A stretch of 42,933 nucleotides of DNA, from assembly GCA_965371805.1 (NCBI GenBank), contig CBDUZW010000041.1:1-42933 (forward strand). Reading direction: 5' to 3'. The position numbers and the translations under genes were made by a program. This document shows, piece by piece, positions 1 through 7,263 of the stretch. The notes beneath the pieces are model-generated. The model ran no database searches and was not told the DNA's origin. It was given only the letters and a program-made list of their open reading frames with translations. Source of the stretch: JAOZTV01 sp965371805 (GTDB taxonomy: Bacteria > Acidobacteriota > Aminicenantia > UBA2199). The first letter of the stretch is position 1. Each line of letters begins with the position of its first letter.

Positions 1-128
1 TTAATTCATTTCTAGAAAAATGAGGTCTAAAAAAAATAGGCGGTGGATTATGGTCATACAGTCTAGTTTTATTTAATAAAGCATTATGATATAATTATTG
101 ATTAAACAAAAAATTAAGGAGAAATATT

Positions 129-425
129 ATGAAAAAAATTATTATTGTTCTTGTTATGGCAGCATTCTTATTCACCGGTTATGCTTATTCTCAAAACTGT
201 GGCGCATGCCCATCAAAAAGTACTTGTGCTTCTACTAAGAAAGTAAAAAAGTCAGAGATAAAAGTATATATTTTAAAAGCTGAAGAAAAAAGTGAAAAAT
301 TATTCCATAAAAAAGATTGCTTAAAAAAAGATGCAATTTTAGTACCTTTAGCAGAAGTTAAAAAGAAAGGATATAAACCCTGCCAAAACTGTTTTGCGAA
401 AAAAACAGAAAAAACTAAAAAATAG
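129..425 (+). CDS. small exported Cys-rich protein with Ada-like metal-binding motif
   Basis: A 98-residue protein with a clear signal peptide (about residues 1-21, K-K then a hydrophobic core ending G-Y-A-Y-S). A cysteine cluster follows (C24, C27, C33), then a Lys-rich linker. The C-terminal motif is H60-x3-C64 ... G-Y-K-P-C85-x2-C88. This H/C...GYxPCxxC pattern resembles the zinc-binding module of Ada and of domains appended to some nucleases; that assignment is inference. An AAGGAG ribosome site at about 116-121 supports the start. A TATAAT at 90-95 could be the -10 box, but the matching -35 is weak. The gene is convergent with the thiol/efflux operon on the other strand. Its exported location and Cys content suggest periplasmic metal or thiol chemistry. 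Function is unknown. Confidence 0.7.
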   Translation: MKKIIIVLVMAAFLFTGYAYSQNCGACPSKSTCASTKKVKKSEIKVYILKAEEKSEKLFHKKDCLKKDAILVPLAEVKKKGYKPCQNCFAKKTEKTKK

Positions 426-433
426 ATTATTAC

Positions 434-487
434 CTAAATTGAGCGATTCTTTCGGCGAATAGATCAAAGCTTGTCGCTCAACTTAAG
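434..487. terminator. dyad between convergent genes, possible bidirectional terminator
   Basis: TTGAGCGA (439-446) pairs with TCGCTCAA (474-481). The flanks extend the pairing imperfectly, and the loop is 27 nt with a small inner TTC/GAA stem. It lies between the stop of the exported Cys-rich gene and the stop of the convergent ccdA-like gene. There is no strong T-run on either side, so terminator function is inferred from position. Confidence 0.35.
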
Positions 488-520
488 TATTAGTTATAAT
501 CTTAAATTTCACAATTATTA

Positions 521-1222
521 TCAAAACGTACTCATCAACATGTAGATACCACCTGCAATAACCAGTACGCCGCAAATCCTTTTTATTATGAGCGTCCCTC
601 TTGATTTTTCATTCCAGTTTAAATACCTTTGAACAACTTCAGTAAAAGTACCTGCAATAACAATAACTAGGCAGTGACCTAAACCATAAAAGAAAAGCAG
701 TACTATTCCAAATAGAACATCAGTTTTTGATGCAGAAAATGCCACTGCAATCATTGGTGCCATATATGCAAAAGTACAGGGTCCCAGGGCAATCCCGAAG
801 ATTAGACCAATAAGGAAAGCAGCAAAAATTCCCTTTTGTTTGACCTTTATTGCATTCATACCCGGAATTTGAAATTTGAAAATATCCAGTAAATATAGTC
901 CAACAATAAAAAATATAATGGCTACAAAATAGTTACTCCATTGACCGATATCCCCCAGCATTCTTCCCATAAAAGAGGTAATAACACCAATTAATGCTAT
1001 CGTAAACAATATACCTACCGAGAAAGACAAGGCTATGTAAAAAGCCCTTTTTAAAGTTATTTTTTCCTGTTTACCAATAAAACCTATTATTAAAGGGATA
1101 CTGCTTAAATGACATGGACTCAGTAGAATACTCAAGATCCCCCATAGAAAAGCCCCGAAAAAAGCAATTAGAGGTGCCGCTTCTATTAAATTAGATAACC
1201 AGGTGAACAGGCTTTCAATCAT
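521..1222 (-). CDS. CcdA/DsbD-type thiol-disulfide transport membrane protein
   Basis: A 233-residue polytopic membrane protein with six hydrophobic segments. The two signature cysteines of the CcdA/DsbD-beta family are present: C37 in S-P-C-H and C149 in G-P-C-T-F-A-Y, each at the start of a related half. Such proteins pass electrons from cytoplasmic thioredoxin across the inner membrane to exported thioredoxin-like partners. The start overlaps the stop of the exported thioredoxin upstream (TAATG, one base), so the two are translationally coupled and that thioredoxin is the obvious partner. It is the last gene of the ArsR-permease operon. Family identity is secure; true cytochrome c maturation is not implied, since no cyt c genes are nearby. 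Confidence 0.85.
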   Translation of the reverse strand: MIESLFTWLSNLIEAAPLIAFFGAFLWGILSILLSPCHLSSIPLIIGFIGKQEKITLKRAFYIALSFSVGILFTIALIGVITSFMGRMLGDIGQWSNYFVAIIFFIVGLYLLDIFKFQIPGMNAIKVKQKGIFAAFLIGLIFGIALGPCTFAYMAPMIAVAFSASKTDVLFGIVLLFFYGLGHCLVIVIAGTFTEVVQRYLNWNEKSRGTLIIKRICGVLVIAGGIYMLMSTF

Positions 1223-1620
1223 TATTTAATTCCCTTTTGTTTTAAAATTTTAACTAATTTATCTTTTGGGAAAAACCCTTCATGCCTGAAATATTCCTTC
1301 CCATTTTTATCCAGGAAAATTTGTGTAGGTATAAGCCTTATTTTATATTTTTTTGCAAATGGCTTGCCTTTAGAAGTCCACACATCATGAAATACTACTT
1401 TAACCTTATCACCATATTCTTTTTCTATTTGCTCCATTATTGGCTGCATTTTCTTACAGGGAATGCACCTAACAGAGCCAAGTTCAATAAAAGTCACTTC
1501 ATACTGTATATCTTTTTTGTCTACATTTGTCTTATCTTTTGTATTTTTATTGTCACTGGCATTACCAGCATAAAACAAAAAAAACAATCCAACAATCGTA
1601 ATTATTAATTTCTTTTGCAT
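1222..1620 (-). CDS. exported thioredoxin-fold protein (CIPC active site)
   Basis: 132 residues: an N-terminal signal sequence (about 1-21, ending Y-A-G-N-A-S), a short Lys/Asp-rich linker, then a thioredoxin fold. The active site is R-C52-I-P-C55-K-K, and the cis-proline is in R-L-I-P98-T. It probably works on the outer face of the inner membrane as a disulfide reductase fed by the CcdA-like protein with which it shares a TAATG junction. It sits 7 bp after the CxxC mini-thioredoxin gene. The cargo could be the permease, a metal-binding protein, or general periplasmic disulfides. Confidence 0.85.
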   Translation of the reverse strand: MQKKLIITIVGLFFLFYAGNASDNKNTKDKTNVDKKDIQYEVTFIELGSVRCIPCKKMQPIMEQIEKEYGDKVKVVFHDVWTSKGKPFAKKYKIRLIPTQIFLDKNGKEYFRHEGFFPKDKLVKILKQKGIK

Positions 1621-1627
1621 ATTTTCC

Positions 1628-1876
1628 TCACACTTTTTTTAAGTATTCCTTAATTTCTTCAATTTTTGGAACTTTGCCAACAGTTTTAACTTCTCCATTT
1701 ACTACTAATGCAGGAGTCATCATTACACCATAATCCATAATCTCGTTCAGTTCAGTCACTTTATTTATCTCATATTCAATCTCTGTTTCTACCGCAGCTT
1801 TCTCTGCCAGGTCATATAATTGAGTACATTTTTTGCAACCAGTTCCTAATATTTTTATATCAACCATTATTTTCAC
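1628..1876 (-). CDS. thioredoxin-like small redox protein (TM0996/MTH895-type, CKKC)
   Basis: An 82-residue single-domain protein. The N-terminal beta strand is followed by G-T-G-C14-K-K-C17-T and a helix; a T-P-A-L cis-proline segment and G-E-V-K-T-V-G-K-V-P strand come later. This is the layout of the small archaeal/bacterial redox-active disulfide family (thioredoxin_3 type). There is no signal peptide, so it is cytoplasmic. The longest frame starts with GTG at 1876, overlapping the AhpD-like stop (GTGA); an ATG at 1867 three codons on is an alternative. Proteins of this family commonly accompany ArsR-regulated YraQ/ArsP permeases, as here. Its likely job is to supply thiols to the permease or to an associated metal(loid) reductive step. 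Confidence 0.8.
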   Translation of the reverse strand: MKIMVDIKILGTGCKKCTQLYDLAEKAAVETEIEYEINKVTELNEIMDYGVMMTPALVVNGEVKTVGKVPKIEEIKEYLKKV

Positions 1877-2196
1877 TTTTCACAATCACAACTTACATTG
1901 CCCTTTATAATCTCTTTCCAATCACCGATAACATCATGACTCCAGCAATCATCTGCTCCGGCAGATTCTCTCATTGTTAAGGCAAGAATATATGACAATT
2001 CCTTTACAGATGCGCCTGCTTCAAGAGCACCTTTAAAATGTTTTAATACACATGGTTTTGACCTTCCCTTAATTGAAAGTGCAAAACATATGAATTGATA
2101 AGTTTTCTCGTCAATGGTCCGCTTATCTTCATACAAAGCATCCATCTCATCCAATTTTTCTGCAAATTCCGGAAAAAATTCCTTTAACATTCTCAT
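1873..2196 (-). CDS. AhpD-like / carboxymuconolactone decarboxylase-family protein
   Basis: 107 residues, all-helical. The core helix carries K-P-C49-V-L-K-H53-F, a C-x3-H arrangement typical of the AhpD/CMD superfamily, where Cys and His act in thiol peroxidase or transfer chemistry. The second AhpD cysteine (CxxC) is absent from that motif, since residue 46 is Arg; another Cys is at 84. A GGAGG ribosome site lies 7 nt before the ATG at 2196. The neighbours are a permease and two thioredoxin-fold proteins, so a redox role with those thiol proteins is likely. The substrate is unknown. Confidence 0.75.
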   Translation of the reverse strand: MRMLKEFFPEFAEKLDEMDALYEDKRTIDEKTYQFICFALSIKGRSKPCVLKHFKGALEAGASVKELSYILALTMRESAGADDCWSHDVIGDWKEIIKGNVSCDCEK

Positions 2197-2220
2197 TTTT
2201 TTACCTCCATTTTTAATTCA

Positions 2221-2236
2221 AACCTGAATTCAGGTT
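2221..2236. repeat. perfect 16-bp palindrome at permease stop codon
   Basis: AACCTG-AATT-CAGGTT is a perfect palindrome that overlaps the permease stop codon and precedes the AhpD-like ribosome site. In mRNA it could form a 6-bp stem with a 4-nt loop between the two genes. It may affect mRNA processing or expression balance within the operon, or bind a protein. No T-run follows, so it is not a standard terminator. Confidence 0.4.
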
Positions 2237-3404
2237 AAAATAATGTTCCATATATTAATCCGGAAAAAGTTGCCATAATTACAACTAATCCGATATAAAC
2301 AACTGTTTTTTGTGTCCCAATAACTTTTTTTATTACCAGCATATTGGGAAGGCTTAAGGCCGGCCCTGCTAATAATAAGGAGAGTGCAGGTCCCTTGCCC
2401 ATTCCTGCGCCCATTAACCCTTCAATAATGGGTACCTCTGTCAGAGTAGCAAAATACATAAAAGCACCAACAATTGAAGCAAAAAAATTGGAAAAAACAG
2501 AATTCCCACCGACAAGATTATTAATCCATCCTGAGGGGACCAAACCTTCAGAACCCGGTCTGCCAAGCAAGACTCCGGCAGCAAGTACTCCAAGGAATAA
2601 TAAGGGTAGAATCTGAAGCGAAAAGCCCCATGATGCCATACTCCACTCTTTCAATTCATCCTTTTTGAACCATCGTATCAACATAATTATTAGAAAGAAA
2701 AGAAAAGCGCCTGTTATCCACCATTTAAGATTAAAGATAAACATCCATATTCCTGAATCTCCACTCTGTGGTTTCCCCCAGTTTGCAAATACCAGAATTA
2801 CTATCATTGAAAAAAAGTATAAACTATTCTTCCATAAAGGTCTGTCTTCCTGGATTTCACCAAGATGCATTTTCCCATCAACTGATCTTTTTTTTTCTTC
2901 TTTTAGAAAAATAACATGCATAAAAAGACCAATTACAATGCTAAAAAGAATTGCCCCTACAGCACGTGCAATGCCTATTTCCATTCCAAGTATTCTGGCG
3001 GTTAATATTATTGCCAATACATTTATTGCCGGACCGGAATATAAAAAAGTAATAGCAGGTCCAAGACCGGCCCCTTTTTTATGAATCCCTGAAAAGATTG
3101 GTAATACTGTACAGCTGCATACGGCAAGTATCGTACCTGAGACTGAAGCAACTCCATAGGCAAGAACTTTATTTGATTTTGGACCGAAATATTTCATTAC
3201 AGAAGCCTGGTTCATGAATACTGATATCGCTCCGGCAATGAAAAAGGCTGGTACCAGACACAATAAAACATGCTCTCTTGCATACCACTGCAGCAGAGCA
3301 AGAGCCTCAAAAACAGGTCCCTTGAAAGGAATAAAACTCAATGGGAAAAAATAACAAATTAAAAATGTTCCCAAAAGTAATAAAAATTTCTTATATTCTT
3401 TCAT
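2235..3404 (-). CDS. YraQ/ArsP-family permease (DUF318 type), probable metal(loid) efflux
   Basis: 389 residues with about nine or ten membrane segments. The signature of the family is visible in the first half: V-C96-S-C98-T-V-L-P-I-F, followed by G-I-H-K-K-G-A-G-L-G and Y-S-G-P-A-I-N. The second half has the matching G-M-G-K-G-P-A-L-S-L-L-L-A-G-P motif, which indicates the internal two-fold repeat. Members export trivalent organoarsenicals (ArsP) or divalent metals, with cysteines binding the substrate. An ArsR repressor lies 60 bp upstream and thiol proteins lie downstream. The substrate cannot be decided from sequence: As(III)/methyl-As, Cu and Zn are all possible. Confidence 0.85.
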   Translation of the reverse strand: MKEYKKFLLLLGTFLICYFFPLSFIPFKGPVFEALALLQWYAREHVLLCLVPAFFIAGAISVFMNQASVMKYFGPKSNKVLAYGVASVSGTILAVCSCTVLPIFSGIHKKGAGLGPAITFLYSGPAINVLAIILTARILGMEIGIARAVGAILFSIVIGLFMHVIFLKEEKKRSVDGKMHLGEIQEDRPLWKNSLYFFSMIVILVFANWGKPQSGDSGIWMFIFNLKWWITGAFLFFLIIMLIRWFKKDELKEWSMASWGFSLQILPLLFLGVLAAGVLLGRPGSEGLVPSGWINNLVGGNSVFSNFFASIVGAFMYFATLTEVPIIEGLMGAGMGKGPALSLLLAGPALSLPNMLVIKKVIGTQKTVVYIGLVVIMATFSGLIYGTLF

Positions 3405-3464
3405 CTTAATAACCTCAACTTAACTATTTAAATATACTGGTATGTTGATATAAAAACAGTTTGT

Positions 3465-3812
3465 CTATTTTTTACATAATTCATATCTATCTGCTTTAAA
3501 TGATTTTTTTCTTTCATTGACAAACATTTCGTCTTTTCCAAATGATTGATCAAGTACCTTAAAAATCTCTTCAACGAGTGAATGCTCTCTATTCAAATGA
3601 TAAACAACCCAGAGCCCAGTTTTTATATCAACTACCACTTCTGCATCCCTGAGAACTTTCAAATGTCCGGAAATCGTTGATTGAGAAAATTGTAATAGTG
3701 ATGTCATTTCACAAACACACATCGGCTTCTGAATAAGCATATTGATTATTCTTAGTCGTGTTTTATCGCCCAGTGCCTTAAATATTTTCTCTAATTTTTT
3801 TACATTATCCAT
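3465..3812 (-). CDS. ArsR/SmtB-family winged-helix repressor
   Basis: The N-terminal helix starts M-D-N-V-K-K-L-E-K-I-F-K-A-L-G-D-K-T-R. A metal-sensing type motif M-C-V-C-E-M follows, then the recognition helix (S-Q-S-T-I-S-G-H-L-K-V-L) and the beta wing (G-L-W-V-V-Y-H-L). The C-V-C pair is the classic alpha3 thiol site of ArsR-type sensors. An upstream ATG at 3854 gives a 14-residue longer frame, but a strong promoter has its -10 box inside that stretch (3834-3839). The ATG at 3812 is therefore preferred; it has GGAAGA about 8 nt upstream. The protein heads the efflux/redox operon and is expected to repress it until metal(loid) binds. The choice of sensed metal is open. Confidence 0.88.
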   Translation of the reverse strand: MDNVKKLEKIFKALGDKTRLRIINMLIQKPMCVCEMTSLLQFSQSTISGHLKVLRDAEVVVDIKTGLWVVYHLNREHSLVEEIFKVLDQSFGKDEMFVNERKKSFKADRYELCKK

Positions 3813-3861
3813 ATCGCTATCTTCCGATATAGCATTATAGCACATTCCCCCCATTATTCAA
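3811..3861 (-). promoter_or_regulatory. arsR operon promoter and probable ArsR operator
   Basis: On the minus strand a -35-like TTGAAT (3856-3861) is followed by a 16-bp spacer and a perfect TATAAT (3834-3839). Immediately downstream, at 3811-3830, lies a perfect dyad ATATCG-N8-CGATAT that overlaps the transcription start region and the arsR ATG. A 6-8-6 dyad at this position is a good candidate for the ArsR dimer site, and would give autorepression by blocking initiation. Confidence 0.7.
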
Positions 3862-4091
3862 CTCTATTCAATTTTTTTATGATTTACATTAGTCGATAAA
3901 AATATACAAAAGTCGAAGAGAATATTCTCATAAACTTCTGTAAAAATATCATTTGTAATAGTTAATGACAATAAAACTGCCTTTATGGAGTAGGTTATGA
4001 GACTGAAAAGAAAACAATATTTAATAAATAATCATTATAGTGAGATAAAATCACCAGATTTGTATATAATTATAAAAGAGAAGGAGGATAG

Positions 4092-4874
4092 ATGAGAAAA
4101 ATCAATTCCTTTTTATTTATTGCCGTAATGATTTTTTTTATTTTTATTCAATGCCTTCTTACTCAATCAGTATATAAGAAGAAGCAGTCCAATATTAAAG
4201 TAAATGAAATCACTCCTAAAGTTTATATCATTAGCGATGCTAAGTGGAAAAAATGGACAAGAAATACTCTTAATGCTGTAAATTCTGCTGTCTCATTATG
4301 GAGTTCATCGCTAATAATAAAGAATGCAAAAATTCATGGGTCAAAATTATCAGCATCTGCAAACTGTATAAAGGCTCCATCAATATATAGCCATACATAT
4401 GCTTTAATGTTAGACAAAAAAATACCTGAAAGTATTTCTAAAGACATTGCAAAAGCCATATCTCAACTATGGAGTGATTGGCAGAAAAGCATAACGATAC
4501 CTTCACTGCCACTCTACCCAACATTTATAAGCTACTGTGGTCCTGTCGCGCCTCCAACAAAAAACATTCCATATCGCTTTGAATTGTTTACAAGCAGTCA
4601 GTTCTCCAGAATGTCGAATCCAAACTCATTAAAAAACCTATTAAGAAGAAACACTGGAAATAAATATAAATCAGCTTATTATCAAAAATGGATAAATACA
4701 TTATCAAAAGAATTTTCTAAACGATTTAAAGTATGGATTTCCAAAGTACTGGTAAAAAAATTAATGGGAACAGGACCAATCCCTACTTATGTCCCTCGTT
4801 ATAAACCCTGTGGTGAAGTTATAAATGGATATGTACTTCCTGCACCAGGCATTCTTACAGCAGTGAAATTCTAG
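4092..4874 (+). CDS. exported protein of unknown function
   Basis: 260 residues with a strong hydrophobic N-terminus (about 8-25) after M-R-K, so it is secreted or anchored. The segment F-I-Q-C-L-L could be a lipobox, but it is not a good match. The remainder is Lys/Ser-rich with Trp-containing helices (W-K-K-W-T-R, W-S-D-W-Q-K). The centre has an L-P-L-Y-P-T-F ... G-P-V-A-P-P-T-K-N-I-P segment, and the C-terminus is Pro/Gly-rich. AGAAGGAGG sits just before the ATG, and TATAAT is at 4065-4070 with no clear -35. It is a single gene between the divergent arsR operon and the phosphatase cluster. I do not recognise the family. Confidence 0.6.
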   Translation: MRKINSFLFIAVMIFFIFIQCLLTQSVYKKKQSNIKVNEITPKVYIISDAKWKKWTRNTLNAVNSAVSLWSSSLIIKNAKIHGSKLSASANCIKAPSIYSHTYALMLDKKIPESISKDIAKAISQLWSDWQKSITIPSLPLYPTFISYCGPVAPPTKNIPYRFELFTSSQFSRMSNPNSLKNLLRRNTGNKYKSAYYQKWINTLSKEFSKRFKVWISKVLVKKLMGTGPIPTYVPRYKPCGEVINGYVLPAPGILTAVKF

Positions 4875-5163
4875 TTTTTGACATTATATTACAAATATAA
4901 CAGAATCTGTTTTTTATAACTCTTAACCTCATTAACTATTGGAAATAACAAATATGTTTAGATTTGCTAAAACTATTGATTAAAAAAGTTATTAATATAT
5001 TAGAAATGATCCTCAAAGTAAAAAATTTTAATTTTTTACCCACTCAATTATTTATTGTTCAACTGAAGTAAAACCAGCTTTTAAGCCATTTTTTATTCTT
5101 CCCGATCGCTATCGATAATAATTATCGTTATCTATTGCCCCTTTTAAATTATTATGTTAAAAT
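4875..5163. other. AT-rich intergenic region with small dyads
   Basis: No gene is visible here. It holds an AT-only dyad TTATATT-ACA-AATATAA (4884-4900), then AACAG-AAT-CTGTT followed by a T-run (4899-4915), which could serve as a weak terminator for the exported orphan. A perfect 15-bp palindrome CGATAAT-A-ATTATCG (5113-5127) lies 37 bp before the phosphatase operon and could be an operator. Confidence 0.4.
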
Positions 5164-7263
5164 ATGGACATGAGAAAGAGTAGAATTATTAACGTGTTTT
5201 TAATATTTTATATATTAATGTCAGTTTCCCTAATGTCTTATGTGGGACCGGGAGCAGGATTTGCATTTGCAGGTTCTTTTTTATTTATATTTATTGCATT
5301 TTTCCTGGCAATATTTAATTTTTTAACTTTCCCCATAAGAGCATTTATACAATTTTTAAAGAGAATAAAAACTTTAAAAAATGCTAAATACAAAAGGGTA
5401 ATTGTGATTGGTTTTGATGGAATGGACTTTCACCAGTTTAAAAAATTTCAGAAAGAAGGAAAACAATTCCCTAATTTTGATAAACTGGAAAAAAACGGAA
5501 CATTCTCCCCCTTATTGAGTACAGAACCACCTATTTCACCTGTGGCATGGTCAACATTTTCAACTGGAGTGAATCCAGGCAAACATAATATATTTGATTT
5601 TCTTGCAACAGACAGGAATACATATATGCCAAGAATGTCCGGTTCAGATATAACTCCACCAAAAAGATCTTTGAGTTTTGGGAAATATATATTCCCTATA
5701 TCGAAGGCCAAAGTTGAATTACTTAGAAAGAGTAAGAGCTTCTGGAAGATCGTTAGCAGCAAAGGTATATTTTCATCAGTACTCCGCATACCATATTCCT
5801 TCCCACCTGAAAAATTCTATGGTCTGATGTTATCCGGATTAGGAACACCTGATCTAAGAGGAACGCAGGGTAGTTTCAGTTTTTATTCAGAAAAAAACGA
5901 TGATTCCAGTTCTGTTACAGAAGGCGTTTTCCAAACCTTACAAAAAATAGATGAAGCAAATTTCAAAGGAACTCTCACAGGTCCGGCAAATCCATTTATA
6001 AAAAGTAATCCGATCTTAAAACAGGAGTTCAGTCTATTAGTAGATAAAGAAAAAAAATCTGCAATAATTAATTTTGGTACTGAAGATATAGTCCTGGAAA
6101 AAGGAAAGATATCAACATGGCATCGGATCTATTTCAAAGCCGGATTTATAAAACTTGCAGGTATAGTACAATTATATCTCGAAGATACTGATTCTGTTAA
6201 GTTATATGCCTCCCCGATAAATATTGATCCAAACTCTCCTTCTATGCCGGTTTCACATCCAAAGATATTTTCAGTTTTCCTTTCAAAATTATTGGGTCCT
6301 TATGCAACTCTGGGCATGGCTGAGGATACCTGGGCGTTAAATGAAAAAGTACTTTCTGAAGAAGGATTTTTACAGCAGGTTTATTCCTATCAGGAAGAAA
6401 GAGAAGCAATCTTTTTTAATACATTTAATAAGTATAAGAATGGATTAGTAGTACAAGTTTTTGAAGCGACCGACAGAATACAGCATATGTTTTGGAGATA
6501 TTTCAAAGATTCAGGTTCTCCTGCAGAAGCAAATTCGAAAGAACCGCATATAGTGAATGCAATATATAATGTGTATAAAAAGATGGATGATTTTCTTGGA
6601 AAGCTCTATAAAAAAATGGATAAAGACGACCTTTTAATGATAGTTTCTGATCATGGTTTCAACAAAGTTAACCGTGATTTTCATTTGAATTCATGGCTAT
6701 ACAAAGAAGGTTATATTGTTCTAAAAGAAGGAAAAACAAAAAGCGATAAATTCTATAAAGATGTTGACTGGTCAAAATCAAGAGTTTATGGTCAAGGATT
6801 ACATGGAGTTTATTTAAATATGGCAGGAAGAGAAAAATTCGGCATTGTAAAACCAGGAAAGGAAGCAGAAGAGCTAAAAACAGAAATAGTTGAAAAACTA
6901 AAAATATTGATGGATCCTGACAAGAATGTACCAGTTACAAAAGGAGTTTACAAGAGAGAGGAGTTATACAAAGGACCTTATATAAAAAATGCTGCAGATG
7001 TAGTCATTGGATACAATCTAGGTTACAGAGTATCTCCTGAATCTGCAGTAAACTATGTAAATGACACAATTTGTTCCGACAATATAAGAATGTGGAGTGG
7101 AGATCACTCGTTTTCAAGGGTATTTATCCCGGGGATATTTTTCAGTAATAAGAAAATTGAAGCGGAAACACCCTCTATTATGGATATCTCCCCAACTATT
7201 CTTTCAGCATTCGGAATAAAAAAACCATCTTTTATTGATGGCAACGATTTAGGTGTAAAATAA
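5164..7263 (+). CDS. membrane-anchored alkaline-phosphatase-superfamily hydrolase (type I phosphodiesterase/NPP-like)
   Basis: 699 residues. Two N-terminal membrane segments (about 8-25 and 31-58) enclose a Gly-rich turn Y-V-G-P-G-A-G and anchor the enzyme. The catalytic domain begins V-I-G-F-D85-G-M-D. The nucleophile region is P-P-I-S-P-V-A-W-S-T-F-S-T-G (about 122-135), then N-P-G-K-H-N-I-F-D-F. Further metal ligands appear in A-T-D-R-I-Q-H (about 435-441), V-S-D-H-G-F (about 495) and S-G-D-H-S-F (about 647). This is the binuclear-metal fold of NPP/phosphopentomutase-like enzymes acting on phosphate mono- or diesters. The substrate is unknown. There is no clear ribosome site, and an ATG two codons on is equally possible. 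Its stop overlaps the start of a paralogue, so the two are coupled. Confidence 0.85.
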   Translation: MDMRKSRIINVFLIFYILMSVSLMSYVGPGAGFAFAGSFLFIFIAFFLAIFNFLTFPIRAFIQFLKRIKTLKNAKYKRVIVIGFDGMDFHQFKKFQKEGKQFPNFDKLEKNGTFSPLLSTEPPISPVAWSTFSTGVNPGKHNIFDFLATDRNTYMPRMSGSDITPPKRSLSFGKYIFPISKAKVELLRKSKSFWKIVSSKGIFSSVLRIPYSFPPEKFYGLMLSGLGTPDLRGTQGSFSFYSEKNDDSSSVTEGVFQTLQKIDEANFKGTLTGPANPFIKSNPILKQEFSLLVDKEKKSAIINFGTEDIVLEKGKISTWHRIYFKAGFIKLAGIVQLYLEDTDSVKLYASPINIDPNSPSMPVSHPKIFSVFLSKLLGPYATLGMAEDTWALNEKVLSEEGFLQQVYSYQEEREAIFFNTFNKYKNGLVVQVFEATDRIQHMFWRYFKDSGSPAEANSKEPHIVNAIYNVYKKMDDFLGKLYKKMDKDDLLMIVSDHGFNKVNRDFHLNSWLYKEGYIVLKEGKTKSDKFYKDVDWSKSRVYGQGLHGVYLNMAGREKFGIVKPGKEAEELKTEIVEKLKILMDPDKNVPVTKGVYKREELYKGPYIKNAADVVIGYNLGYRVSPESAVNYVNDTICSDNIRMWSGDHSFSRVFIPGIFFSNKKIEAETPSIMDISPTILSAFGIKKPSFIDGNDLGVK

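Noticed and set aside
1282..1608. 108-aa plus-strand frame opposite the exported thioredoxin gene
   Set aside because: Antisense shadow of a gene with a clear CIPC active site and operon overlaps; composition is hydrophobic noise.
2344..3084. Two plus-strand frames opposite the permease
   Set aside because: Shadows of the permease reading frame; no ribosome sites or recognisable motifs.
4878..4901. Perfect TTGACA after the exported orphan
   Set aside because: The only -10-like sequence (TATAAC at 4896) is 12 bp away, too close, and there is no good box at 16-18 bp.
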